Assembly: GCA_026874595.1 (NCBI GenBank)
Contig: CM049317.1
Coordinates: 34,996,901-35,060,900 of the forward strand
Length of the DNA: 64,000 bases
Direction of reading: 5' to 3'
Origin: Sipunculus nudus
Taxonomy: Eukaryota > Annelida > Sipuncula > Golfingiida > Sipunculidae
Each line of letters opens with the position of its first letter. Within the stretch, counting starts at the first letter, position 1. This document shows positions 12,561 to 25,408 of the stretch, one piece after another. A model generated the notes under the pieces. The model did not search any database. It worked only from the letters and a program-made list of their open reading frames with translations, and had not been told where the DNA came from. The position numbers and the translations under genes are program-made.

Positions 12561-13234
12561 CACAGGTTACATAGAAAAAGAGATCAGTAAGCCAACCGGA
12601 TAATTATGACTCAACGGACCTCGGGAACAAGAAAATGGTGAGAGCATCAATTTTTTATTTTTTCCTTCTTTTTCTTCCTTACTGGCCGAGATAAAAAACG
12701 TGGAATTTTGAAAGCCTGCAAAAAAAATGAGTTACAATTACAATAATTGCACACAATTTAGTCCAATTTGTATTCCTTGAAGGATCATTTATAGAATTTT
12801 TACCATAAGCAATATACCGAGGACCAGTTCTTTATTTATAAAAAAAAATTATCCACGAAAAATAGGAGTGGGGAATCCGCAACAATTTATTCTTGTTTGC
12901 ATGGCCTTATCAATAATCTTATGAAAAAAACAACCAGTCCGAAGACCGGAGGAATCACCCCAAGAACCTAAATCAATAGGCTACCTGTCTCACGCACGAA
13001 TGAACGAAATTAAGATTTGACAATAACAAAGACCCAAAGTAGACCCAAAGATCTAATGTGACATCTTATGGTATTCCTGGCAATGAGGGCAAACCAACAT
13101 TATGGTCGATATTCCTGGGTGTGTAATCAACTCCATTACTGGTCCATCAACGTATAACACCGAGGAACCTCCAGCTCTCGTTTTGAGTGATGCATGGCTA
13201 TGGGATATACAACCTTCCCTTTAACCCTTCAAAG
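12561..13234. other. Non-coding stretch
   Basis: AT-rich sequence with short A runs. No exon, RNA gene or element ends recognised. Confidence 0.5.
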
Positions 13235-13345
13235 GGCTCACCCTGGTTTGGGACTGAACGTGAAAAATTCACCGCTCCTCGGCAAAGATTTGAACTCATG
13301 TGCTCACGGCTCTAAGTCTTGTGCACTACACTTAGACCTCAGAAA
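13235..13345 (-). mobile_element. tRNA-derived SINE (copy 1)
   Basis: On the minus strand the segment contains an A-box-like GGTCTAAGTG and a B-box-like GAGTTCAAATC (plus coordinates 13287-13297), spaced as in a tRNA with a long variable arm (Leu/Ser type). A body containing CCGAGGAGCGGTGA follows. A second copy with the same head, body and orientation lies at 26533-26640. This shows a dispersed family rather than a real tRNA gene. Ends are approximate. Confidence 0.6.
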
Positions 13346-15920
13346 CTGACGAAACCATAAAAACCCACACCCACGCAGGACATGCAAAGGTGGTAGACAC
13401 CGGGCCTGGGTGACACCAGAATGTAAAATAAGATAACATGAAGCGAGTGCTACCGCCCTGTCACGGTCCCAAAACGAACTTGAACTCTGCAAATGTACAT
13501 ACTTAGCTTAAAATTAGATAAGTCAGCATTAATAATAATTGAGGTGGTTACCTCCAATAAAAAAAGTGTATATTTCTTTTTTTTCTCGAGCCTTGTATTT
13601 TTTAAATATGTTGACAGGACCGTTGAATCAATGAGGAACGATACATGTGGACAGAGGGTATACATAAATAAAAACCGAAGCTTTTAATTATCATAAAAAA
13701 TGAAAACATAAATATCTAGTATTAAATAATATTTTACTGTATTTAGACATGGATCATATACTGATGCCCTCTCTTAACTGAGTCCCCAACACTCATTAAA
13801 CAATGGCATGAAAATCCCCCCCCCCCAAAAAAAAAAAAAAAAAACAAACAAAAAAAAAAACAGAGAGGCCAAGGTTCGCCCGTATGCTTCTGTGTGCACA
13901 CCACAAAAGCCAATAGCTGCTTGCAGAAATGTTCGGAGTCGGAACAGATATTGTCATCCTTAAGAATTCTTAAGGAGAAACTACTTTTGACAGTATTTAT
14001 ACGGTTCCGTATCTAGCGTGAATATCTATCTAGTGTTTTTTGCTTCAGGGTAATTTCATGAAAAGTATAAAACCTTAATCACAAGCAGTTAATCACAAGC
14101 CTGATAAGACTGATTTGTAAGGGATTAATTGTGAATGATCTCCACATGAAACAGGTCATGTCTGCGGAGAGAATACCGTTTAAAACATTTGATTTCGGAT
14201 TGGTACATAACACATTCCTCTTCTATCACCTCCTAATATTCAAGGTTGTTATACACTCCCTCTTAAGGTATATTTTCTTTAAAAATATGCAATGGCAGAT
14301 GCAGTGAAACTCCTTCTTATTCGCCATTGATATATGGTAGAATGACGTTTAAAGTACCTAAAGTGCCTTTTTATATCCAGCAAACCCATACCAGATTTTA
14401 AGGGAGTCTGAAATGTTTCTTTCTGAAAAGCAGACATCTCCTCATGGGTGTCAATCTTCCTTAAATGTGCGTAAAAGAAAAAGACTGATTGTGCATTGGG
14501 TGACAATATTGAATTTATGCTGGGTCTGTAATTCGATAGGGATGGGCCCTCATAGACACCAATGGTTCCTGTGAATTTGAGAACGATCAAACGTATTCCC
14601 CTTGAGATGCTGGACGCGAAGAAAATCACCGAGTGTGCTTTGGCGGTCATATTGTGTATTGGCCAGGTCTGTAATGTAATAAAGCTGGAGCTCTTATTGA
14701 CACCAGTCAGCCTGTTATCCTGAGAAAGATGAAATGCGTTCCGTTTGAGATACTTCGAGACAGAAGCACACCGAATTTGCGACAGCGGCTATATTTGAGT
14801 TCAAACAAATTCAGCCCTTATGGTCATCTCGGTGAATTTGGGAAAAGTCAAATGTATTCTTTTGAGATAATGCGCGCAAGAGAAAGCGTCACGGACGCAC
14901 GGATAATTCGAACGCTATATTTGGAATTTATGCAGGCCTGCACATGAAAAATTTTAGCACTGCATTCCAATACATAGATATAGGCAAAGATTAGACCACC
15001 CCATATTTATGAAACTACAAGAAGGATCTCCTTATTTGTATACATATATACAGTGACGGCTTTCAGAAGCGGGTATAATGAATACACCACAATGCCCGGA
15101 AGTATTCCAACATATCCTATTTATTATACTGATAGAACATCGATATTTCTATACATTTTTATAAAAGCATGACCTCAACCGCTGTTTATGAATGACGTTG
15201 GGAAAGGTTTTTCTTTCCTGAAGCCGCCCGGACAACACGATATGTGTATACAATGTTGAGAGTGATCAATAAGTCCGTATAGTTTCAGTGACATTAGAGA
15301 AACATAGACAGGGTCAGGCAAACATTCATGATTGTTTCTAGTTTTAGAGTCACTCGAGAAAGGACGTTATTCCGGCGTCCTCGGTTTAGGTTACCCCGTT
15401 TTATAGTGACACGTATGATTTATGTGTTGTTTTCACTCTTTGTCAGACTGGTAAAACAACATTACGAAAACACTCGTATGTATTAGTATCATTTTCAACA
15501 TATCCAGATTAATGCCAGCAAATAAGAACCCAAACTCGTCGATTATTGACGGGATCCAGACAGTCTTTGCGCTAATCACATTTGACAAAACCCTGACCTG
15601 TGTCTGTGTAGCCCAAAGTTCTCTTAAGATATGACAATAAATCTGCCTTAATTTAATAAATGCAGATTTTGGCTTCATATGGTAATAGGATTATCATTAC
15701 CTACAGGAACATGACAGCCTTTTCACATACTTGCAACTTGTTATTAGGGAACGTTTTGGACTTTTCCCACCATTGATCACCATGATTCTTTGCATGAATA
15801 TTGATCATGGAGTGATTCATCAGTTTCTACAGACTGGTGGCACCACCTGTATTTTTTCGATTTTTTTTTATGATTTTTTTTCTCTATTTTTTGAGACCTT
15901 TAAAGATGCGGTCATCTGTT
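13346..15920. other. Non-coding stretch
   Basis: Contains a C run followed by poly-A (13817-13860). Short open frames (such as 14279-14650 minus) have no recognised domain. No other feature seen. Confidence 0.5.
13817..13860. repeat. Poly-C / poly-A simple repeat
   Basis: A C run followed by nearly pure A, interrupted by two C residues. Confidence 0.85.
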
Positions 15921-16410
15921 AACAGGGCACAAATCGTAACGACTGGGCCTAAAATCTTGTTTCTTGACATGTAGGGAGGCTCATAAAAAGTCTCTTTGGA
16001 AACCTAAAATTAGGTCTCTGTTACCCAAAACCTCAGGCTTCGAAATACCCCCCAGAGTAATGGAAAATTTGAAACCAAAGCAGGGCCTAAATCGTAACTA
16101 TTGGACCTAGAATTTTCTATTTTGTCATCCAGGGAGGTCTATGAAAAGTCTTCTTGGAAACCTTAAATTAGGTCTCTGTTACCCATATTCTCCAAGCTAT
16201 GGGGCTTATAAACACCGCCCTGAATAGTTAAAAATTTGATACCAAAGCAGGGCACAAATCATAACCAATTGACCAAGAATCTTCTTACTTGACATCCTGA
16301 GAGTTACTCCAAAGTTCTCCTCAGAAACTTGAAAATTGGTCACTGTGACCTGCATTAACTGATTTACAGGCAATGTTTGAGCACTCCAGAAAAAATGCAA
16401 AATACACACT
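15921..16410. repeat. Diverged ~160-bp tandem repeat, three units
   Basis: The opening CAGGGCACAAATCGTAAC recurs at about 15925, 16081 and 16249, with shared downstream motifs (TTAGGTCTCTGTTACCCA, a GACAT/GTCATC-GGAGG segment). Period is about 156-168 bp, with substitutions and small indels. The flank just after it (16425-16460) has GGAACGGCTGGATGGATTGT, a phrase typical of the tandem cores of invertebrate interspersed repeats. No coding signal. Confidence 0.7.
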
Positions 16411-19400
16411 AATTGTCAGATCCCTCAGGAACGGCTGGATGGATTGTCATCAAATGTGGTGTGCTTATGGGTCTTGATAAACTTCAGGTAATACGCATGA
16501 ACTATGATATCACCTACATTATCTTAATTAGTTACTTGTTCAAGGACATGTTGTCAACATGCCAGTCGGCTGAGCGTCAAATCCAGTCAACAATTAGGAA
16601 TTATGATGGTAATATTTTGTATCTTATTTAAACGATTTTGATACCTTTGTGTTCGCATATGTATATATGTGTGTGTGTATGTCCCCTAACAAAAGTACTT
16701 ATTTAACAAAAAAATCAAAACCTGCATGTTAAAAAAATTCCAAAAAGTGCCAAATAGTCCGCTACTAAGAAAAGCCAATAACGCGATGGAAAGAAATATT
16801 TCTGTCCTTTCCAACGTATATAGTATATCGTACACTACACTCACCGAAAATAGAAGATAAAAAGAAAAATTCCATATATTGAGGCGAGATTCGTAAACCA
16901 AATTCCGAGGCTGTGTGTCATCCCTAGAGTAGGAAAATCAGAACAACTCTTACCCCATTTGATGAAACGAAAACCTTGCAAGTAGGTTCTGGCAGAAGCC
17001 TTTTACAGAGTGAATTGTAAGGAGAAAATGCCAAGCCGAATCTTGTCAGCAGGATAGCATTTCTAATCGGAGGACCAGGGTGTGTCTAAACATATCCACA
17101 ATGTACAGTCATTCAAACTGATGTTCCCGGCCATAGCAATGCCAGCCATTCTGTGTACATGAAACACTATACGACTGACGGTATGAATAATACAGATGGG
17201 ACTGAAATACCGCCACGGAAATATGCCCAACGGTACTCCTTAAGTATGTGACACAGGGCTTCCCATTTCTGTAAAATGCAGCACGTTTGGTGTTGGAACC
17301 CTTATACAAATTAGGTATATAACCAAAAGTAAAATATAAAGATACGCTGCTTTCTGAATGAAGGATGGCACTCGAATGGAACAACTTAATATATCTTTAA
17401 ACTCGAAGCTTTGGATTTTCAACTGTACTTGAATCTGCCAATCTACTTCAACTTTTCAAGAGTATCCTTAACATGCTCTTTTTGTAACTATTCCTTTATT
17501 TGTTCACCTCTGGAAATCAGCGGATATTGTGTCGTCTTCATAAAAGCGATTAAATCTGTATACACCTTCTACATTTATGGTAATGCAACTTTCTTCAGTA
17601 TCAACTATATTCCTAGAACTGAATACCAGGAATAAATCACCTACAGAATATAGTTTCAACATTTCGTACGGAACAACATTTAATTATAAGCATTTCGATG
17701 TATAAGTTTTGAAACTCCAAAATGGGTAGACTAGGTTGTAAAGGTCCTTTGAAAAAACTTGATAAAAAATGTCATCGTGATTCTTTATATATATGTGATA
17801 TATTTATATAATTTATATATATATATTTATGTGTGTGTATTAAATAAACAGTATTAATTGAAAACATATCAAATTTTCTTTTAATAGAATGAATCGAAAA
17901 TATTTTGCAAATTACGAGCGAATAAAACTATTATCTGCCTAAAACTGGCTCCTTTACGGATGGTCTGTCCTTATTTTTCTTTCTCCAACATGGAACTGAC
18001 TTGATGAATCATTCAACATTTACATTTTATAAGATTCCCATTAAAATAAGACTGTATCAAACTTGATTCGAAGGAAAATTTAAGTACGAGTAATGCCAGT
18101 TTGCGTCAGGTTACGTATACTGAATCTGCAGGCTAACGAAATAAATATAATATGGAAATACAGTAATCGATATATAGATGATTTGACAATTATATCCATT
18201 GATCATAAGGTCAAAATGAATTGGCATGATTCATATCTGAAAAACATAACACTTTTTTATTATGAGCATCTACTGGATATTATACTCAGGTATTATTGTT
18301 TATTTAAGCTGTTACGATGAAAAAGCTGAGGACGGTAACGCCTGTGTGTGTCATTTGAAGAATCTGTATATTGCTATCAACTTTGACATTAAGGTTCAAA
18401 GTTAATCTTACGGTTAAGTGGGAATCTCCGTGATGGCACACTACCGAGAGTGAGTGACATGATATTTCAAGTGATCAGGAATTCTGATCCCTGTCCGTGG
18501 CCCGATAAAATCCAGCAAAATCACCCACAGTATCCAGCTGCCCGGTGTGCCGGGTTTAGCCTTCTCATGTTATGGCGCCTTGTGAGAGTCAATTTGTTTA
18601 CCTCGCTGGGCATTGAACCTGAAGCCGAGGAACACAACCGGGTGTCATACCGATACTTCTGTTTGAAACTTAGTGCAATTTTAATTAATATGCCATCTTG
18701 CTTTACATTTAAACAGGCCCTGACTGTTTTCTCTTGTAAAATGTTCTCAACTCGAAGCTTGACGTTTTTAATTTCATAAAGAAGATGTAAAGATGTATGT
18801 TATATTGTTCATCTCATTGTGCCAAATTCTTGTTCATTTCTGACAGTTTATTCTTTTTTTTTATTTTGCACTACACAAAATTCCATAACAAAGCTGAGTT
18901 AGTGTTCGGATTAATTCTTTAATTTCTGATATTTTATAAGTGAACTATACTTTGGGTCATTTTGGTATTTACAGATTATTTTCTTAAATTTAAACAAGAA
19001 AAATACCGAAAATAGTCAAGTACCATATGCAATCCTGAAACAGTCCAAGTCCGTGTTTACCGCATTCAGTGTTTACTGCCAAGTTTTGAGATGTACCTGG
19101 TTGCACATTCGCTGGAATCACTTATTATAAAAGAAAACATATGAAGCCGTCTCTACCATCACAGATCGCTATATAATATATAGACAACTATTGCCACACT
19201 TTCCTTGGCCGTGTGGGTATCTCGACCAGACAACTCCATTGCGTAATAAGATTAAACCTTTCTCCTTTGAACTCGGAAACTATCCTGAGGCGTCTATAAA
19301 AAACTTCAAAAGGTGCTTTGATTCACTATAAATATAAATAACCCCCCCCCCCCCTTTGCACCCTGGCGGCCGGCTTTGTCGAGTTTATTGCAAGGCTCGT

Positions 19401-20173
19401 GAATTCACAGAAATGAATGGATCTTCTAGTGCAAAATTGATAGGCCAGCAACAGGTGCATATAGATTGGCTGACAGGCTACCAAACCACATGTTCGTAAA
19501 ATGGTCCCTTCCGGAGGTACAGTTTTAAGAGGCAAATGGCGTTTCTGCGTAAATATACGTGTTCACAGCGGCCCTGACCCGACCACAGCTGTCCCGGGCA
19601 GAATGTGCTCAATTTAATGAAAAAGCTAAGAGCTCGTTATAGATACAGATATATGTTATACATCTTTAAAGGGATTTTAAACATCTGATATTTTATATGT
19701 ACGATGTTCCCCTGATTTTCACATGGGAATTTACAGCTGAATTCATTTGTCCTCAGCTCTTATGAAAAGATAAAGTTTCCAAAAGCTATAAGAAACTGCA
19801 AAAAGGGCAGTCTGATTTAAGCTCCTGGTTAAGGTTACGTAAATACAGTTATTTAATATCAACAAAAAATACAAGCAATTCCCAGTATTATATCAATGAA
19901 CGGGTATAGATTGCCTAAAATACTAAATTTGCTTTTCCCATGTAGTTTATTACTATTGAATATTAACGTGTGTTTGTGTTTTTATATTTTGGTTAACATT
20001 TATTTTAACTTAATATTTTTAATTTACCCCTTAATGTTCAAATTGATATGATATCACTCTACACATAGTCAAAATATCTGTTTGTGATATTTACATTTAC
20101 TATAGAAGATCAAGTGGAGCCGTACATTTAATAAAATTTACAATTTAATTTTTAAACCAGCAACAGGTGTTAT
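16411..20173. other. Non-coding stretch
   Basis: No gene recognised. TA/TG-rich simple sequence occurs at about 16659-16681 and 17785-17840, and a C run at about 19342-19355. Open frames of 60-109 codons (for example 18450-18779 plus) have no family resemblance. Confidence 0.5.
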
Positions 20174-21186
20174 TGTATCCGCCAAAACGAAGTTTTGCGG
20201 ATACTATGTTTTTGACCGGGTTCCGCCGCCGCCGCCGCGTTCGTTTCCGGAGAACTCCTCTGAGACTACTGGACGGATTTTTCCGAAACTTACACAGATT
20301 ATCTGGTCACATGTGACCTGGTGCCTAACCAGGTGGCCTTGGCCTCTGACCTTTCCTCTCTGCCAAGCGTCCGTTTGTGCGTCTGTTTCCACACATAAAT
20401 CCACATATCTCGGGAACCATTTGACCGATCAGGAAAAAAATTTACACAAATGTAGGCCTTGGATAGCTTTATAACATAAACAAAAAAGGTGGCGGCACCT
20501 GCAACCGTGTTTGCACAGTGTCCATCTGTTCATCTGCCTTGGAATAAAATCACTCATATCTCTGCAGTCGTTTGACTAATTCACCTAAAATTCGGCATGC
20601 GTATACATCCTAGATAGCTTTCTTGATTTTATGACAGGTGGCGCCACTTACGATCACGTTAATGTTACAGACATCCAAGCTCATATATCAGGAACCGTTT
20701 GACCAATCAGGAAAAACATTTTACACAAATGTAGCCCTTGGATAGCTGTATAACATATACAAAAATGGTGGCGCCACCTGCAGCCATTTTTGCACAGCGT
20801 CCATCTGTTTGTCTGCTTTGGGTTAAAATCACTCATATCTCTGCAGTGGTTTGACCAAATTACCTGGAATTCGGCATGCGTATACATCCAGCATAGCTTT
20901 CTTGATTTTATGACAGGTGGCGCCATCTACATTCACGTTCACGATGTAGACATCCATGCTTACATCTCCGCACTCATATCTCTGCAGTGGTTTAACTTTT
21001 CAAACTGAAATATTGCATGTGTATACATCTTGGATAGTTTCTCGTTAAAATAACAGGGGGCCCAACCTACAATCATGTTTATGTGTCAGAGATCCATTCT
21101 AATATGTAACACATGTAACTCTATTTCCCCTTGCCACTCAATCCATGCCTCTCTTCATCCGTCCTACTCTGATTTTGGCGGATACA
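20174..21186. mobile_element. 1.0-kb non-autonomous element with perfect 14-bp terminal inverted repeats
   Basis: The left end TGTATCCGCCAAAA (20174-20187) and the right end TTTTGGCGGATACA (21173-21186) are exact reverse complements. The left end folds into a hairpin (CCGCCAAAAC GAA GTTTTGCGG). Next to the right end, GTAGTCG-CTTGT-CGACTAC forms another hairpin. A CCG tract follows the left end. The core holds two to three tandem units of about 280 bp, each with the phrases TTTGACC-ATCAGGAAA, CACTCATATCTCTGCAG and the palindrome GGTGGCGCC. No transposase. Terminal hairpins plus tandem core suggest a non-autonomous Helentron/Helitron-2-like or MITE-type element (inference). No target duplication is evident. 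Confidence 0.65.
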
Positions 21187-22446
21187 CGTAGTCGCTTGTC
21201 GACTACCCGTATTCTGTTTTTTTTTTAAATTATTGCTCACATTACCGGTGTTCTTTCACATTCAGCGTTATAACTTGAAATTAATTTTAAAATTGTTCAT
21301 TTTTATCCTCGAAATGGGATTTTAAATCTGCATCCGGTTCAGTACAGATGATCATCTGGATAAATCTATACGTGAAAGATAATTAACATATTTCAGGGAT
21401 AACCTCAAGTGGGGTTATCCTTTACGCCGGTATAAATCAGCCTGTAATTACACCGTGGGTGTGATGGTTAATTAAAGAGGATTGCTGTATATTGAGCACC
21501 ATGGTTAGCATTTCGGAACAAATATATCCTTTGTTTGAACAGGAAAATAACATAATGAATTAGAATTATACATTGTGTAAGAAGTGGAAAAAAGTGTAAG
21601 CATCGTGAAACAACACACGCCAGTGGTGGATACAATTTGTACCACGAACGTCGAGGTTTTACCGTCAGTTCTTTCGAAATAATATATCGCACAGCACGCC
21701 AAATGTACCTGAAGTAATGCAGAGTAATTATATACAAATTAGATTTTATCAAGGCTACACATTGCTGTGAAAATAAAGCTCAGCTATCATGACCGGCCAC
21801 GGTACTGCGAAGTAATGACGCCATTGATATTTGGGCCCATGGCTATTGAGATGCCTTCCGCTGAATCAAGAAGTTGGAAAATGTCAAGGTGAAAGAACGA
21901 CACGCAAACATACAATACAGGAGCTTCGGGTATCACTCTTTTTCTGCAGATGGCACGAAACGTCGTGTCGTAAGTAAAAGTTCCAAAGAGTCCCTGGAGG
22001 GTTAATATGGACGGAATCCCGCGCGGCGTTGCCCGTTATAGATAGTAAATGTAAACGTTATGCCGACTCGGCTATATGTATCGGGTAACTTTTTTCTTAA
22101 ATTACGGTTGCTAAATACCTGGGTTATTTTAATATCTGACATTTTGCTCTTCTTGTTCCATATGCTCTGATAAAAACTAATTTGACCCCAAAGTTTCTAA
22201 TATCGCTCCATGGTTCCCATTTAATATGGTTGAATTTATTCAGTTCATATTTGTCTTTCTATATACATTTACTTTGGATTTGGTAATAGGCCTAATTATA
22301 CCGGATTTTTTTCTTTAGATATTATACATTTACAATTTTGTTTAGGCAATTTTGTAGCCTGTGCAAAATTTCACCTATCACTGGTGTGATTCTGTTATCT
22401 TTTAACATAAAATGTTGTATCATGTCTTCATTTAATATTAACGCAC
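21187..22446. other. Non-coding stretch
   Basis: Begins with the GTAGTCG hairpin that adjoins the preceding element. No exon, RNA gene or repeat family recognised. Confidence 0.45.
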
Positions 22447-22890
22447 TATATGTCATGTTTAGAATTAATCAAAACTGGTAGAAATAATGTTAAATAACTA
22501 ACGGGTAGGATAGGCAAGTAGCCAAAAAATGTTCGATTTTGTATTATGAATCCACGTCGTCCCAGACACGAGGGTTTATATTCTACTGGGGCAACATCAT
22601 AGTCGCTGTGTCTGAATGCTAAGAAATTTAAAGTAAGTCTACAATTTGATGGAGGCAGTTATATATCAGGACCTCTGACTTCTAGGTCTACCATTGTTTC
22701 AAAAGGAATATCCCATAGGGGTCGATTCTTTGGCGTTTTCAATCACTGGTATGAAGATATCAACTTTGCCCTTATCACTTCGTATCAAGGGAATTCGGAG
22801 CACGTCTGATAAAGCCCGCGTTCTAGGTTTTCCAGCCATGCAGACACCGCAATAGACTTTAACAAGGCGACCTGAAGCTTTATTGGACAT
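22447..22890 (-). pseudogene. Possible degenerate coding segment, family unknown
   Basis: On the minus strand a 63-codon frame opens with ATG at 22890 and ends with TGA at 22699-22701, just after a TTTT run. If the run is read one base shorter, the frame continues for about 80 further codons to a TAG near 22447, broken by one TAA near 22638. Predicted text has no low-complexity bias, for example HSDYDVAPVEYKPSCLGRRG. This would fit a decayed gene with a homopolymer frameshift and one stop. It could also be a chance pair of open frames. No family is recognised. Confidence 0.2.
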
Positions 22891-23918
22891 AAAGGGCTAT
22901 ATGGCCAGACAGTGACTCTTCTGATGAGGAGGTAAAAAAGAAAAGGGGCGTGAGGGGATAGCCGGTGATGATGTTTAAAGACCCGGGATCCTGTTGAGTA
23001 CCATTTGGGTACATTTGACTGTGTTGAGGGGCCGAGGTTTACTGCTGAATCACTCCGGTTCAGTGGCTGTATAATTTACTTGGTTAGGGTAAATTGAGCC
23101 TTTGGCCACTCGTTTACAGCTTTCTGTCGCCTGTATAATAACACGGAACAGTAGCGACACTTTGTCGCGCTTCACACCGGACACTTGGTATTACATCACG
23201 TCGTGTCACATGTACCCCTGGCCAGTCTATCGCCAGGCGTTATCCCCACTCTTTCATTCAACCTCCTGTTGAATTAATTTACTGCTTTTATCGTTTAATG
23301 TTTTGACAATCCATATGGATACCCGGTATAATTTTTTTATGATACAGAAAGCTTTCATGGACAGCATTACTTAGAATTTTAATTAAGATCAATTTTTCTA
23401 ACATGTAATGATAATATATCTAATAAAAAGAAATAAATGTCAAGTCTTATCTGCTTTTAAGGTATCATTGTTGTCATTATTCCATAACTATTGATTAAAA
23501 AATAAAATTTCAGTTTTAGAGTATATAATAAGTATATTATAAAATAAAATATAATAATAATAAAAATATATAATAACATGTTAAAGGAAAATAAAAAAAA
23601 CGTTTTTGAGATGTTGTCATGTAGTTTAATACAAGTCCATTAAAAACCGCATTATTGTTGTGGGGTTTTAAAATAGTGTACCTCTTAAATAAAATTTAAA
23701 ATGTTACAAAATCATGAGCAAATGAAAAAATAGTTACAAATAATGTATGTCACCAGAAATATCACGGTACCAGGTTTAAAATAATGTACACTTATTATAT
23801 TATAGTATATTATAATAGGCTATAATATGAATTATAAGCACTTTTGAATTTAGGTTTAGACAATGGTACTTTAAAGGTACTTGATTGACTGCCGCAGTGT
23901 GTATTTTTGTCTTGTCTA
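22891..23918. other. Non-coding stretch
   Basis: AT-rich, especially 23280-23840, with A/T-only patches. No gene or element ends recognised. Confidence 0.5.
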
Positions 23919-24544
23919 TAGTCCTTTCCACCACTGCTATCCAACTGATTTTTCACGATTATGTCAAGTTAAGACAAACTCACCAATCAATTTAACAAAT
24001 ATGCACCAGTTGCAGAAATGGGAAAATGCGTTATGTTCGGTACCATAGCTGCTGATGATATAGATGTTATTTGGCATATTGTTTGACATGTCTCTTCTAA
24101 ACCCTAGATTCATGGCTTCCCCAACAATTGACCATTGTTTACCCTTCAGGGGTAAGGTTATTCGTAGTGTGTGACGTAATAGTGTGACGCGTGCAAGGGC
24201 GGGATAAAAAGCTCGGTGTTATCAGGGGTCGGGAGCTCTTGGTTATTGGTCCCGTGGTTTTGTGTGCCTCCTTTGTGCGTTACTTCTATTAAAGCGCCAT
24301 CACTGTTCCCTGTCATGAACATTCCACAGGTCTGTTTCCTTTGTGGTAAGATGTTTCTCATAGTTTCTCATAAGATGGTTTTCAATTGTTCTCAGGAAAA
24401 TTACACGAGTATTCCATTATTTCCAAATTTGTAAATTTCTCATTTGTTCTCTTTCTCTCCTAGGGACAAGTTTTAGCATTCTTTGACTTGCAAAAAATAA
24501 ATAATAATAATAAATCAGGTGGACAAGGGCAGTGGAAGTGACTA
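23919..24544. mobile_element. MITE copy 1 with TA target duplication
   Basis: Left end TAGTCCTTTCCACCACTGC and right end (reverse-complemented) TAGTCACTTCCACTGCCC pair as terminal inverted repeats of about 45 bp with mismatches. They extend into the TGTCCACCTGA motif. TA dinucleotides flank both ends (23917-23918 and 24545-24546), which is the Tc1/mariner-type target duplication. Internal sequence is collinear with the copy at 24771-25406 (shared TGACGTAA, AGGGGTC-GAGCTCTTG-TTATTGGTC and AAGATGT segments). No transposase, so non-autonomous. Confidence 0.75.
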
Positions 24545-24770
24545 TAATTAAAAGGTTTTCGAGTGAAACCACTCAAGCTTACAGACTCGGGGTATCTTTT
24601 ACCTCTGTCAGATAAATTTATTGGTTCTGTGGGGTGATAAATACAATCTAAGTACATTTGTTCCTTATAACAAGACCATGTGACACAAGTTACAATTTTG
24701 CACGAGCGCGAAAACTTGTCATTAAGGCAGAAAAATGTACATGTACTTGCCATGTATCACAAATAATTTA

Positions 24771-25406
24771 TAGTCTGTTCCAACACCCCCTGTCCACCTG
24801 ATATTTTTGCGATTATCTCTACATATGACAAATTGCCAAACAAAATTTGCACCAATGGCATAAAGAGACAAAAGCGTAATTTTCGGTACCTTGCCTACTC
24901 ACGAAAAAAATAAAATTATTTACCTTACGGCCTGGTTGACAAGTCTTATATATATCCGTGGTTCATGGCGTCCCTAATAAGTGGCCATTGTGTATATTCC
25001 TTTGATATGGATATAAAGTAATGTGACGTAACAGTGAAGCGCGTGCACGCGGAGAATACAAGTCACAGTGTGAACAGGGGTCAGCAGCTCTTGATTATTG
25101 GTCTTGTGAATCTTGGTGCCTCGATCTTTAGTACGTCACGGCTATTATGACGTCATCACAATTCCCAATTATGCCCATTTTACAGATTAGCGGCAAGATG
25201 TCGCTACAGAATAGACTAGTTACTCATAAAATGGTTTTAAATTGGTTACAGGAAAATGAAACAAGGTTAGGCTATTATTTCTATAATAGTTAATTACGCT
25301 TTTTCATCTTTCTGCCCTAACGTATAAAAGTATTGGCGATCTTTTAATTCGCAAAAAAAATAATAATCGCGAGAAAACATGTGGACAGGGGTGCTTGAAC
25401 GGACTA
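24771..25406. mobile_element. MITE copy 2, same family and orientation
   Basis: Terminal inverted repeats TAGTCTGTTCCAACACCCCC and (right end reverse-complemented) TAGTCCGTTCAAGCACCCC continue through TGTCCAC into GCGATTAT, about 45 bp. TA flanks both ends (24769-24770 and 25407-25408). It lies 226 bp from copy 1 in direct orientation and has clearly diverged from it. It includes a CRE-like TGACGTCA (about 25148-25155). No coding capacity. Confidence 0.78.
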
Positions 25407-25408
25407 TA

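Noticed and set aside
14279-14650. 123-codon minus-strand frame
   Set aside because: No family resemblance, splice support or repeat relationship.
18450-18779. 109-codon plus-strand frame as a gene
   Set aside because: No domain, weak start context, no splice sites of note.
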